Part shown: piece by piece, positions 7,177-15,636 of the stretch
How positions within the stretch are numbered: position 1 is the stretch's first letter
Layout of the letters: every line of letters begins with the position of its first letter
Assembly: GCF_040659735.1 (NCBI RefSeq)
Contig: NZ_JBFANZ010000016.1
Span: 1 to 64,000, forward strand
Source: Micromonospora_I sp040659735
Lineage (GTDB): Bacteria > Actinomycetota > Actinomycetes > Mycobacteriales > Micromonosporaceae
Length of the DNA: 64,000 nucleotides
Direction: 5' to 3'
Translations under genes and position numbers: made by a program
The notes under the pieces: model-generated
Databases searched by the model: none
Told to the model about the DNA's origin: nothing
Seen by the model: only the letters and a program-made list of their open reading frames with translations

Positions 7177-9450
7177 TCAGGGCAGTTCGTAGACGGCCAT
7201 CCGGCCGTTGTCGAAGCGCAGCCGCGCCAGGGCCGTCAGCTCCGGCGCCTCGACGCCGACCGTACGGTCGACGACCAGCCAGCGCACGTCGTGGCGGTCG
7301 CGCAGCTCACGCAGCCCCGCGTCGGTCGGGGCGGTGAACGCCTCGTCGTTGCGGCGCAGGAGCTCCTGGTCCCAGAACTGGCCCAGCCCCAGCGCGGCGA
7401 CCCGCGGCGCGAACGCCCAGCCCTCGACGAGCACGCGTCGTTCCGCGTACGCGCTGAGCCAGAAGGAGCGCGGGTCGCACCAGCCGTCGCGGATCGCCAG
7501 ACAGTGCACGTTGGTGGCGACCACGTCCCGCGGCGAGCTGTGCTCCCGCGTCCACCGGGCGGCCTCGATCCGGGACAGCGGCATCGGCACGGTCGCGTAC
7601 GCCCCGCCGTTGGGCGTCTGCACCGACTTGTACATGTCCATGATCAGGCCGGGGGCGCCGACCACCAGGACCGCGGTCAGCGCGACCACCGCGCCCCGCC
7701 CCCGCAAGGCCGGGATGCCGCGCCGGGCCATCAGCCAGGCCGCCGCCGCGACGAGCCCGGCCGCAGCGAGCAGCACGGACCACTTCAGCAGCGGCATCAG
7801 CGGATCGAGCGAGGTGGTGTACGACGTCGACCCGGCGTAGCTCAGCTGGGTCAGCACGAGCAGCACGGCGAGCGCTACGGCGAACCCGGCGAGCGCCCGC
7901 TTCTGCCGGGCGTCGAGGTCGGCCCGCTCGAGAACCATCGCGTAGCCCCACGCGGAGATCACGACCCCGAATGTGAAGCCGGCGCGGGTGAAGTACTGGT
8001 TGCCGTCGCTGGACTGCAACAGGACGAGGTACAGGCCGGGGCCGGCGACCGCACCGGCGAGCAGGAACCACTGCACCGGCTCCAGCCGCCATCTCCGCGA
8101 CCGGATCAGCGCCACGACGCCGACGACCCGCAGCTGCATGTTGATGAGGAACGCCGTGATCACCGCGGCGATCACCAGTGGCCGTGGCCAGCCGGCCGGC
8201 GGCTGCGCCCAGAAGCGCTCGAAACTCCAGAACGGCCCGAGTTGCACGCCGTAGGTCTGGAAGCGGTAGAGCACCGCTGTGGCGAAGAGCTGCGCCGCCC
8301 CGGCGAGGACGCCGGCCACCACGACCGCCCATGGGATGCGTCGTTCGGTGATCAGCAGCGCGACCGCCGTGATCGCCAGTGCCACCGCGACGACCGGGAC
8401 GGAGCTGGCCTTGGCCCCGCTCGATGCGAACATCAGCAGGGCGGCGAGGACGAACGCGCCCCGGCCGATCGGCGCGACCGGCCGGTCCGCACGCCGGTCG
8501 ACGACGTCGGCCAGTGCCGCGATGAGCGCGATCAACAGCACCCAGCTGTAGATCATCGACATGCCGTGCCAGATGACGAACGAGGCCTGGGTGCCGAACG
8601 GCATCGTCACCGGGTGGGTGAAGTTGGTTTCGCCGATGACGAAGAAGAGCGCCGCGGCGGCCGCGCCGACGTACGGGCGACCGCTGACCCGCCAGCCCAG
8701 CACCGCGGTCAGCACGATCGCCGCGGCGCAGAGCGCGGGGATGGTCAGCCGCAGCGCCACGACGGGCAGGTCGATGTGGCCGATCAGGCTGGTCGCGGCC
8801 ATGTGGACGTAGCCGAACCAGTGGTAGTTGAGCGGCTCCGCCGCGACCTGCGGCACGTGGATCGGCAACTGGTGCTTGGCCTCACCGGCGAGGGAGAGCT
8901 GGTAGGCGAGGTCCAGGTACTGCCGGGTCTCGTCCGAACTCGGCAGGATCGGATTTCGCTCGAGGAAGGTGTAGGACAGGTAGGTCGTGAAGAACGCGAC
9001 CACGCCCGCCACCGACCAGGACCAGCCGAGCGGCGTCGCGGCGTAGCCGCGTACCACCCAGTGCCGGCGCAGTCGGGGCACGGCCGCGAAGACCGCCACC
9101 ACCGACAGCGGCCAGAGCCACAGCCACCCGCGCAGGTCGAGTGCGCTGAACAGCGCCCACGCCGGCAGTTCGAGCACGAGCCCGACGGCGGCGCCCATCG
9201 CGACGTCCTCGACGAGCGTGTGCGGCCGGCGGCGCAGCGACCGGTAGACCAGCGTGCCCGGCAGGATCAGGGCGAAGAGGATGTACGCCACGTAGCGGAC
9301 AAGGTCGAGCGGGGACGTCCCGGCGACGAGCAGCACGCCGGCGACGTAGCTGAGCCCGACGGCCAGCGGCAGCCAGCGGTGGACGGCGACGTACGCGGGG
9401 GTCGCCGGTCCGGCGTCGCGGTCGGCGACGTCGGGGAGTGTCGCGGTCAC
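7177..9450 (-). CDS. Large polytopic membrane protein, possibly GT-C-like
   Basis: 757 aa with a short cytoplasmic N-terminus, then a long series of hydrophobic segments from about residue 28 to 590 (roughly 14 or more), and a soluble C-terminal domain of about 130 residues. That layout, with conserved-looking acidic and His positions in early loops, resembles GT-C glycosyltransferases and YfhO-like envelope proteins; no decisive motif was recognised. The GTG start at 9450 overlaps the stop of the upstream GT2 gene (GTGA). Partnership with a prenyl-phosphate sugar synthase suggests it transfers sugar from a lipid carrier outside the membrane. That function is inference. Confidence 0.8.
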   Translation of the reverse strand: MTATLPDVADRDAGPATPAYVAVHRWLPLAVGLSYVAGVLLVAGTSPLDLVRYVAYILFALILPGTLVYRSLRRRPHTLVEDVAMGAAVGLVLELPAWALFSALDLRGWLWLWPLSVVAVFAAVPRLRRHWVVRGYAATPLGWSWSVAGVVAFFTTYLSYTFLERNPILPSSDETRQYLDLAYQLSLAGEAKHQLPIHVPQVAAEPLNYHWFGYVHMAATSLIGHIDLPVVALRLTIPALCAAAIVLTAVLGWRVSGRPYVGAAAAALFFVIGETNFTHPVTMPFGTQASFVIWHGMSMIYSWVLLIALIAALADVVDRRADRPVAPIGRGAFVLAALLMFASSGAKASSVPVVAVALAITAVALLITERRIPWAVVVAGVLAGAAQLFATAVLYRFQTYGVQLGPFWSFERFWAQPPAGWPRPLVIAAVITAFLINMQLRVVGVVALIRSRRWRLEPVQWFLLAGAVAGPGLYLVLLQSSDGNQYFTRAGFTFGVVISAWGYAMVLERADLDARQKRALAGFAVALAVLLVLTQLSYAGSTSYTTSLDPLMPLLKWSVLLAAAGLVAAAAWLMARRGIPALRGRGAVVALTAVLVVGAPGLIMDMYKSVQTPNGGAYATVPMPLSRIEAARWTREHSSPRDVVATNVHCLAIRDGWCDPRSFWLSAYAERRVLVEGWAFAPRVAALGLGQFWDQELLRRNDEAFTAPTDAGLRELRDRHDVRWLVVDRTVGVEAPELTALARLRFDNGRMAVYELP

Positions 9451-10478
9451 CGAGGCGTCCTCGGGCCGGGCGTGGTGGTGACCGTCAGCACGTCGTCGGC
9501 GTGCGGGTCCTCGGCGGCGTCGACCGGCGCGTGCTCCGTGGCGTCGTCGCTGTCCGAGCCGATGAAGTAGCTCGGCCGGCCCTGCACGGCGACGTAGATC
9601 CGGGCGATGTACTCGCCGAGCAGCCCCAGGCAGAGCAGCTGCACCGCGCCGAGGAAGAGCACCGCGACGTAGAGCGAGGCCCAGCCCGCGACGGTGTAGT
9701 GACCCAGGTACGCGACGAACGCGACGACGAGCATCGCGCTGCAGAGCACGACCCCGCCGACGCCGAGCCAGGTCGCCACCCGCAGCGGCGCCGCGGAGAA
9801 GCTCGTGATGCTGTCCATCGCGAGCCGCAGCATCCGGGAGAGCGAGTATTTGGTCCGGCCCGCCGCCCGTTGCTCCCGCACGTAGTCGACCTCGCCGCTG
9901 GGAAAGCCCAGCCAGGGCACCACGAGCCGCAGCACCGGCCCGCGTTCGGGAAGCTCCCGCAACGCTTCGACGGTCGCCCGGCTGAGCAGCCGGAAATCAC
10001 CGGCCTGGGCGGGCACGCTGTTGCCGACCAGCCGGCGCACCACGCGGTAGTAGAGCCCGGCGGTCGCCCGCTTGAACGGCGAGTCGGTGGAGCGATCGCT
10101 GCGTACGCCGTAGACGACGTCCAGCTCGCCGGTCCGGGCGGTCCGCAGCATCTCGGCGAGGAGCTCCGGCGGGTCCTGCAGGTCGGCGTCGATGCTGGCG
10201 ACGTAGGCGCCCCGGGCCCGGAACAGGCCCGCGGTCAGGGCGGCCTGGTGGCCGCTGTTGCGACGCAACCGGACCACGCGTAGCTGCGGCCAGCCGCGGC
10301 GCAGCCCGGCGAGAACCGCGGGGGTGGCGTCGGTGCTGCCGTCATCGACGGCCACCACCTCGTACGCCTCGGCGAGGGAATCCAGGGCGGCCCGGAGCCG
10401 TGCGGCGAACAACGGGAGCACGGCCTCTTCGTTGAAGATCGGCACGACGACGGAGAGTGCCGGTTCGAGCCGGGCCAT
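9447..10478 (-). CDS. GT2 family glycosyltransferase, polyprenyl-phosphate sugar synthase type
   Basis: 343 aa. The N-terminal GT-A domain begins LSVVVPIFNEE and has the nucleotide-sugar motifs VDDGSTDAT and SIDADLQDPPE. Two C-terminal transmembrane helices (about residues 235-260 and 272-295) are typical of DPM1/GtrB-like enzymes, which move a hexose from a nucleotide sugar onto undecaprenyl phosphate at the inner membrane face. The ATG at 10478 is preceded by GGGGGAG. It is translationally coupled to the large membrane protein, a plausible acceptor of the lipid-linked sugar. Confidence 0.9.
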   Translation of the reverse strand: MARLEPALSVVVPIFNEEAVLPLFAARLRAALDSLAEAYEVVAVDDGSTDATPAVLAGLRRGWPQLRVVRLRRNSGHQAALTAGLFRARGAYVASIDADLQDPPELLAEMLRTARTGELDVVYGVRSDRSTDSPFKRATAGLYYRVVRRLVGNSVPAQAGDFRLLSRATVEALRELPERGPVLRLVVPWLGFPSGEVDYVREQRAAGRTKYSLSRMLRLAMDSITSFSAAPLRVATWLGVGGVVLCSAMLVVAFVAYLGHYTVAGWASLYVAVLFLGAVQLLCLGLLGEYIARIYVAVQGRPSYFIGSDSDDATEHAPVDAAEDPHADDVLTVTTTPGPRTPR

Positions 10479-10568
10479 GCCGCGTCTCCCCCGTTCGCTT
10501 GTGGTCAGACAGACAGCGGAACGCTATCAGGGCCGGCAGTGACCGACCTCACGACCGCAGTGGCCGGG

Positions 10569-12275
10569 TCAGCTGGCGCACACCGTCGCCGGGAGCCCCG
10601 GCACGGCGACCGGTGACCGCCCCGGCGCGGTGGCTCTGCCGGTGAGCACGGAGGCGAGCGCCGACATCGACACGCTGCTCGACGAGTAGGTGGCGAGCAG
10701 CACGGGGGACTTCGCGCCCGTGAGGACGTTCGGGGTGTCCATGGCCACCGTCACCGCCGCGTCCGGGCTCAGGTCCTTCGCCGTGTCGCCGTACCCGACG
10801 AGGTGCACCTTGGTGCCGCCGGTCGGGACGACCTTGGCGCCGGCCGCGCGCAGCGCCTCGGTCAGCAGTTGGCGGGTCGCGTCCCGCCCCGCCGACGCGG
10901 TGACGGTGACCGGTCCGCGTAGGGCCGTCTGCGTGCACGACCCGCGCAGCTGGCTGATCGCGGCGGCGCCCAGCCGCTGCACGACCTCCCGGTGGGCGGC
11001 GCTGTTCAGCGTGGACATCTCCGGCGCGTGCCCGGCGGCGAGCCGGAACTTCAGCGTCAGCACGTGGGTGACGGCGTCGACCAGCCGCTCCCGCGGCAGG
11101 TCACCGCCGCGCAGCGCGCCGAGCAGCCCGTCGTACGCGCCCGTCACGTCCGGCGGCATCAACAGCAGGTCGTTGCCGGCGTTGATCGCCCGGACCGCCG
11201 CTTCGCCGGCGGGCCAGCGCATGGCCGGTTCCATGTTCATCCCGTCGGTCACCACGACGCCCTTGAACCCCATCTGGTTTCGGAGCACGTCGGTGAGGAG
11301 CTTGCGCGAGAAGGTGGCCGGGGTGCCCGGGTCGACGGCGCGCACATCGAGGTGGCCGGACATGACGAGCGAGGCGCCCGCGTCGATTCCGGCGGTGAAC
11401 GGCGGCAGGTCACGGGCGTCGAGCGCCTGACGGTTCTGCGCGAGCACCGGCAGCGCCTTGTGCGAGTCGGCCGCGGTGTGGCCGTGGCCGGGGAAGTGTT
11501 TGAGGGTGGCGGCGACGCCGGCCCCCTCCAGTCCGCGGACCGCCGCGCCGACCTGTGCGGCGGTGGCCCGGGGATCGGAGCCGTACGAGCGGGAGCCGAT
11601 GACGGCGCTCTGCGCGCCGAGCACGTCGGCGACCGGGGCGAAGTTGAGGTTGACGCCGAGTGCGGCGAGTTCCGTGCCGGCCGCCCGCCAGGCGCCTTCG
11701 GTCAGGGTCGGGTCGCCGGCGGCACCGAAGGCCATCGCGCTGGGCAGCGCCGTCACCCCGGAGCGGATGCGGGTGACCACCCCGTACTCCTGATCCGTCC
11801 CGACCAGCAGCGGCGCGGCGCCCTTGCCGGTGGGGAGAGCGGCCGCGGCGTCCTGCAGGCCGGTGGTGAGCGCCCGGACCTGCTGCGGGTTGTCCACGTT
11901 GCTGGTCGGCTGGTTCTTTCCCGTCGGGTCGTCGGCGGAGAAGCCGACCAGGATCAGCCCGCCGAGGCGGTATTTGGCGACCATCTCGGCGGGGGTGTCG
12001 ACTCCGGCGAGCTTGCGGTTGCCGGCGGCGGAGGCGGCCGAGACCGTGGTGGCCGCACTGCCGTACGCGTAGGGCATCAGCACCTGGCCGACGAGATCCT
12101 CGTCGCTGAGCGTGCCTACGAGTCGGGCGGCGCGGGCGGCCGGATCACCGGACTGCGTCGCGGCGCCGCGCGTGGATGGTCCGTCGGACGCGGTCGGCCG
12201 GCTCGCGCACCCGGAGAGGGTCAGCAGGGCGAGGAGGGTAATGGCGGCGATGGCGCGCCGCGGGGGGTTCGGCAC
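10569..12275 (-). CDS. Glycoside hydrolase family 3 lipoprotein, NagZ-like beta-N-acetylhexosaminidase
   Basis: 568 aa lipoprotein: a hydrophobic signal segment ends in the lipobox LSGC with Cys23. The GH3 domain shows KHFPGHGHTAADSHKALP, the NagZ-type loop whose His serves as acid/base, and the nucleophile Asp in VVTDGMNM. NagZ-type enzymes cleave N-acetylglucosamine from peptidoglycan fragments; a surface-anchored form in actinomycetes probably acts on wall turnover products. A further C-terminal domain of about 170 residues follows. The GTG start at 12275 has no strong ribosome-binding site. Confidence 0.88.
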   Translation of the reverse strand: MPNPPRRAIAAITLLALLTLSGCASRPTASDGPSTRGAATQSGDPAARAARLVGTLSDEDLVGQVLMPYAYGSAATTVSAASAAGNRKLAGVDTPAEMVAKYRLGGLILVGFSADDPTGKNQPTSNVDNPQQVRALTTGLQDAAAALPTGKGAAPLLVGTDQEYGVVTRIRSGVTALPSAMAFGAAGDPTLTEGAWRAAGTELAALGVNLNFAPVADVLGAQSAVIGSRSYGSDPRATAAQVGAAVRGLEGAGVAATLKHFPGHGHTAADSHKALPVLAQNRQALDARDLPPFTAGIDAGASLVMSGHLDVRAVDPGTPATFSRKLLTDVLRNQMGFKGVVVTDGMNMEPAMRWPAGEAAVRAINAGNDLLLMPPDVTGAYDGLLGALRGGDLPRERLVDAVTHVLTLKFRLAAGHAPEMSTLNSAAHREVVQRLGAAAISQLRGSCTQTALRGPVTVTASAGRDATRQLLTEALRAAGAKVVPTGGTKVHLVGYGDTAKDLSPDAAVTVAMDTPNVLTGAKSPVLLATYSSSSVSMSALASVLTGRATAPGRSPVAVPGLPATVCAS

Positions 12276-12452
12276 AGGGTCATCCCATCAGGTGAACGGG
12301 ACCGCCGGCAACCCGCACGGGGTCGGCGGCGCACCGTGGCACAACGGCCGACCGGCCGGAGATGCCTCCCCCGATGGGCGCTCCCCTGCCCACCTGCCCG
12401 CTCCCGTTTCCCCCTAATCCGGGGCACGGCACCACCCTGAGGGGCGCACGGC

Positions 12453-12944
12453 TCAGCCGACCCGGGTGAGGAGGGTCACCGGGGCGCCGTCCCCGGCGTA
12501 GCGGTAGGGCTCGAGTTCGGCGTCCCACGCGGTGCCGAGCGCCTTGTCGAGAGCGTGCGCGAGCGCCTCGGGCGCGCGGGCCGCCGCCATCAGCGCGCGG
12601 AGCCGGTCCTCGCCGAGTTGGATGTCCCCCGCCACGCCCATGGCAGCACGGAACAGCCCTCGGCCCGGTACGTACATGAACCGCTCGCCATCGACACCGG
12701 GGCTGGGCTCCTCGGTGACCTCGAAACGGATCATGGGCCACTGCCGGAGGGCAGCAGCCAGCTCGGCGCCCGTCCCCGCCCGGCCGGTCCAACTGCACTC
12801 CGCCCGACGGGCGCTTGGATCGACCGGTTGGGCCGTCCAGTGCAGGTTGACCGGCGCGGTGAGGACGCGCGAGATCGCCCATTCGACGTGAGAGCACACG
12901 GCGAGCGGGGTCGAGTGGACGTATACGACGCCACGCGTTGGCAC
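12453..12944 (-). CDS. DUF3145 family protein
   Basis: 163 aa, beginning MPTRGVVYVHSTPLAVCSHV and ending in the conserved ELEPYRYAGDGAPVTLL. I recognise this as the actinobacterial DUF3145 family, which lies directly downstream of fabF in Streptomyces; here it sits about 7 kb away on the other strand, so the old neighbourhood is partly broken up. No enzymatic motif or membrane segment is visible. Function unknown. The GTG/ATG choice is straightforward because homology starts at the first residue. Confidence 0.82.
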   Translation of the reverse strand: MPTRGVVYVHSTPLAVCSHVEWAISRVLTAPVNLHWTAQPVDPSARRAECSWTGRAGTGAELAAALRQWPMIRFEVTEEPSPGVDGERFMYVPGRGLFRAAMGVAGDIQLGEDRLRALMAAARAPEALAHALDKALGTAWDAELEPYRYAGDGAPVTLLTRVG

Positions 12945-13223
12945 GGTGACCTCCCGGAGAGCGAGGTGCGTCTTCCCCTACGACCTCGATCACCAAGCGG
13001 TTCCGCATCTCATGATGACTTGTGTGACGGATGGTGCGCTAGGGAATCGCAAAACTGGCCCGGTCGGAATGTCGGCAGGGGGCGTGTCGTTGTCTCTCAC
13101 AGCACCGGATGGGCTGGGTTTTCGTCCCCGAGGGGTCGTGTAAAGTTCAGTCGGCGACTTGTGTCGCCTCCTCAGCCCTCCGGACGTCCTGTCCATTCCC
13201 GTAGTCGTGCAAGGAGTACCCCC

Positions 13224-13553
13224 GTGGCGAGCAACACCTCAAAGACCGCGCGCGCGTCAGTCCGCGCCGGCCAGGCCGGTCAGGGTGGCGCCCTGAGCGT
13301 GCTCGGCGAGTTCAAGTACGTGATCCCGCTGAACGGCGGCAAGCACGCCTACGTGCGCAACCTGACCAACGGCAAGACCGCGCACCTGCGCACCGACTCC
13401 GAGGCCTTCGTCGAGGAGATCCGCGTGCTGGCCGCTGCCGGCCACGCCAACAAGATCCGCGCCGAGCTCAACGTGCTGGCGGCCGAATACCCCAGCGACG
13501 GCTGGGACACCACCGAGAAGCGCCTCGTCGAGGCCGGTGTCTTCGAGGGCTGA
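13224..13553 (+). CDS. Small conserved protein of unknown function
   Basis: 109 aa, GTG start at 13224 with a strong AAGGAG (13211-13216) 7 nt upstream. The first ~25 residues are Ala/Ser/Gly-rich with basic residues and look disordered. The rest is a compact hydrophilic domain (LGEFKYVIPLNGGKHAYVRN, then KTAHLRTDSEAFVEEIR) and no membrane segment. It could be a nucleic-acid or protein-binding factor, but I do not recognise the family. It is monocistronic and followed by a clear terminator. About 280 nt of non-coding DNA lie upstream, from 12945. Confidence 0.8.
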   Translation: MASNTSKTARASVRAGQAGQGGALSVLGEFKYVIPLNGGKHAYVRNLTNGKTAHLRTDSEAFVEEIRVLAAAGHANKIRAELNVLAAEYPSDGWDTTEKRLVEAGVFEG

Positions 13554-13579
13554 GCGCCCCCGCGACGCACCACAGCGCT

Positions 13580-13613
13580 GCGCCCCGTCACGGATCACTC
13601 CGTGGCGGGGCGC
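13580..13613. terminator. Bidirectional hairpin terminator
   Basis: GC-rich stem GCGCCCCG-TCACGG pairs with CCGTGG-CGGGGCGC with one mismatch and a 6-nt loop, between the converging gene at 13224 and the carbonic anhydrase gene. Confidence 0.75.
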
Positions 13614-13648
13614 TCTGCGTTTCCACCGGTCCGGACGCCGGGTCGCGC

Positions 13649-14323
13649 TCAGCCGAGCAGCTCGACCCGTCCCGTGTCGAGGTTGTAGAGCCCGCCGACA
13701 ACATCCAGCCCGCCGGTCGCGATCGCCGCAGCCAGCCGCTGCTCCGCGCGCAGCCGCAGCACGCTCCGGGCCACGTGCCGGCGGACGGCGAGCGCCTGCA
13801 CGTCCGGCTCGTCCAGTCCGACCTCGGTGACCGCCGGGGCTATCTCGTCGACGAGATAGCCGAGCGCACCGTCCGGCCGCTCCCCCGTGCGCAGCGCGGT
13901 GACCGTCGAGGCGACCGCGCCGCACCGCTCGTGGCCGAGCACGACCACCAGGGGTACGCCGAGTTCGACCACCGCGAACTCGACCGAGCCGAGCACGGCG
14001 CGGTCGAGCACCTGGCCGCCCGAGCGCGCCACGCAGATCGAACCGAAGGTCTGATCGAAGATCGCCTCCAGCGGCACGCGGGAGTCGATGCAGCCCATCA
14101 CCAGGGCGGACGGCTCCTGGTCGCCGGAGGCGGCGGCCTCGGCGGCGGCGACGTAGTGCCCATGGCGGGGGCGACGGTTGACGAAGCGCTCGTTGCCGGC
14201 GAGGAGGTTGGCCAGCGCCTCGGCCGGTCCCGCGGCCCGCCCGGGGCGATCGGCGACGATATCGCGAGGCGGCACGGGCGCGGCGAGCGACGCGGGCGTG
14301 ATCTCGATGCGTGACGACGACAT
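13649..14323 (-). CDS. Beta-class carbonic anhydrase
   Basis: Zinc enzyme interconverting CO2 and bicarbonate, supplying bicarbonate for carboxylases. Zinc ligands and the catalytic dyad are in CIDSR (Cys, Asp, Arg) and HERCGAV (His, Cys). The segment AEALANLLAGNERFV before them is the conserved helix of the class. I place the start at ATG 14323 (224 aa); a GTG at 14380 in the same frame would add 19 basic residues that do not look like protein, and neither start has a clear ribosome-binding site. No signal peptide, so probably cytosolic. It is divergent from the hydrolase gene at 14544. Confidence 0.93.
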   Translation of the reverse strand: MSSSRIEITPASLAAPVPPRDIVADRPGRAAGPAEALANLLAGNERFVNRRPRHGHYVAAAEAAASGDQEPSALVMGCIDSRVPLEAIFDQTFGSICVARSGGQVLDRAVLGSVEFAVVELGVPLVVVLGHERCGAVASTVTALRTGERPDGALGYLVDEIAPAVTEVGLDEPDVQALAVRRHVARSVLRLRAEQRLAAAIATGGLDVVGGLYNLDTGRVELLG

Positions 14324-14498
14324 GTCGCTCAGCGTCGCGTCCCGCGGCCGTGTGCGGAAGCGACTTGCGAAAATTCTCACGTCGATGATTCACAACGTGG
14401 GACGCCGGGTAGACCACGAGCGGCTCGGGCCGTGCCGGAAGTCAGGGCCACAAAACGTGTCTCACGTGCCGATCGGCCGACATACGAGTCATGATTAC

Positions 14499-14510
14499 TA
14501 CCCGCGGGTA
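14499..14510. promoter_or_regulatory. 12-bp perfect palindrome upstream of hydrolase gene
   Basis: TACCCGCGGGTA lies 33 nt before the alpha/beta hydrolase start in the divergent gap, a plausible dimeric-regulator site. No regulator gene is adjacent, so its function is unknown. Confidence 0.3.
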
Positions 14511-14543
14511 CGCGTGGAACCCCGGCTCGACGCGGAGGTGAGC

Positions 14544-15458
14544 ATGCCCGACCACACCACGGTACGACTACCGGACGGTGTCCGTCTGCACGTCGAGTCC
14601 ACTGGTCCCGCGGATGCCCCGATCACCCTCGTGCTGCTGCACGGCTGGACCCTCGACCACCGGACGTGGCACAAGCAGATCGCGGCGCTCGGCGCGGAGT
14701 TCAACGACGGGGTACGCATCGTCGCGTACGACGCCCGCGGGCACGGCCGGTCCAGTTCGACGCAACTGCGCTCGGCCACCCTGGGTCAGCTCGGCGAGGA
14801 CCTCGCCGAGGTCGTGCGTCAGGTCGTGCCGACCGGGCCGGTCGTGCTGGCCGGGCACTCCATGGGCGGGATGTCGATCATGGAGTACGCCCACCGGCAC
14901 CCGGACGGGTTCGCGGAACGGGTGAGCGGCCTGGTCTTCGTCGCCACCACCGCCGAGGGGCACACGCACACCGCCTACGGGCTCTCCCCGCGGGTGGCCC
15001 GGCTGATCCGGCTCGCCGAGACCACCGGCGCCGGCGTGCTGGCCCGGTGCGGATCGTGGTACCCGCACCGACCGCTGCTGCGGGCACTCCGCCCCACGCT
15101 GCGCTGGCTCCTCTTCGGCGACGTCTGCGATCCGGACGACATCCGGCTCACCACCAGCGCGGTGGCGCACGCCTCGCTGCGCTCGATCGGGGGCTTCCGC
15201 ACGTCGATCGGCGCACAGCAACGACTGGACACCCTCGCCGCGCTCGGCGACGTACCGGCGGCCGCTCTGGTCGGTGACCGCGACCGGCTCACGCCGCCGC
15301 CGTGCGGGGAGTCGATCGCGGCGGCGCTGCCCGGCACCGAATTGACCCTCTGCCCCGGCGCCGGTCACATGCTCATGCTCGAACGCCCCGACGAGGTGAC
15401 CGCCGCGCTGACCGGCGTGATCCGCCGCGCGGTGGCACGTCAACCGACCCCGGCCTAA
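14544..15458 (+). CDS. Alpha/beta hydrolase
   Basis: 304 aa, cytosolic (no signal peptide). The oxyanion motif LLHGWTLDHRTW is followed by the nucleophile elbow GHSMGGMS, the acid in VGDRDRLTPP and the catalytic His in GAGHMLMLERP, a complete Ser-Asp-His triad. ATG 14544 is favoured by GGAGG at 14534-14538; a GTG at 14538 is possible. Such proteins include esterases, lactonases and haloperoxidase-like enzymes, and the substrate cannot be told from sequence. The next gene starts about 180 nt downstream. Confidence 0.88.
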   Translation: MPDHTTVRLPDGVRLHVESTGPADAPITLVLLHGWTLDHRTWHKQIAALGAEFNDGVRIVAYDARGHGRSSSTQLRSATLGQLGEDLAEVVRQVVPTGPVVLAGHSMGGMSIMEYAHRHPDGFAERVSGLVFVATTAEGHTHTAYGLSPRVARLIRLAETTGAGVLARCGSWYPHRPLLRALRPTLRWLLFGDVCDPDDIRLTTSAVAHASLRSIGGFRTSIGAQQRLDTLAALGDVPAAALVGDRDRLTPPPCGESIAAALPGTELTLCPGAGHMLMLERPDEVTAALTGVIRRAVARQPTPA

Positions 15459-15636
15459 CGGCCGGTCCGCCCTGCCGGCGGAGCGTCGGCAATCACGCAC
15501 TTCGGGGGAGCGTGCGTGTCGATCGCCGCCGCGCCCCGTACCCTCGCTCTGGCCGCCGGTGTCGCCTGGCCCCGCCGCCGCCGCACCTCGCGGGCCGCCA
15601 CCGCGTCCCGCCACCGACCGCTCTGGAGCTTTCGCG

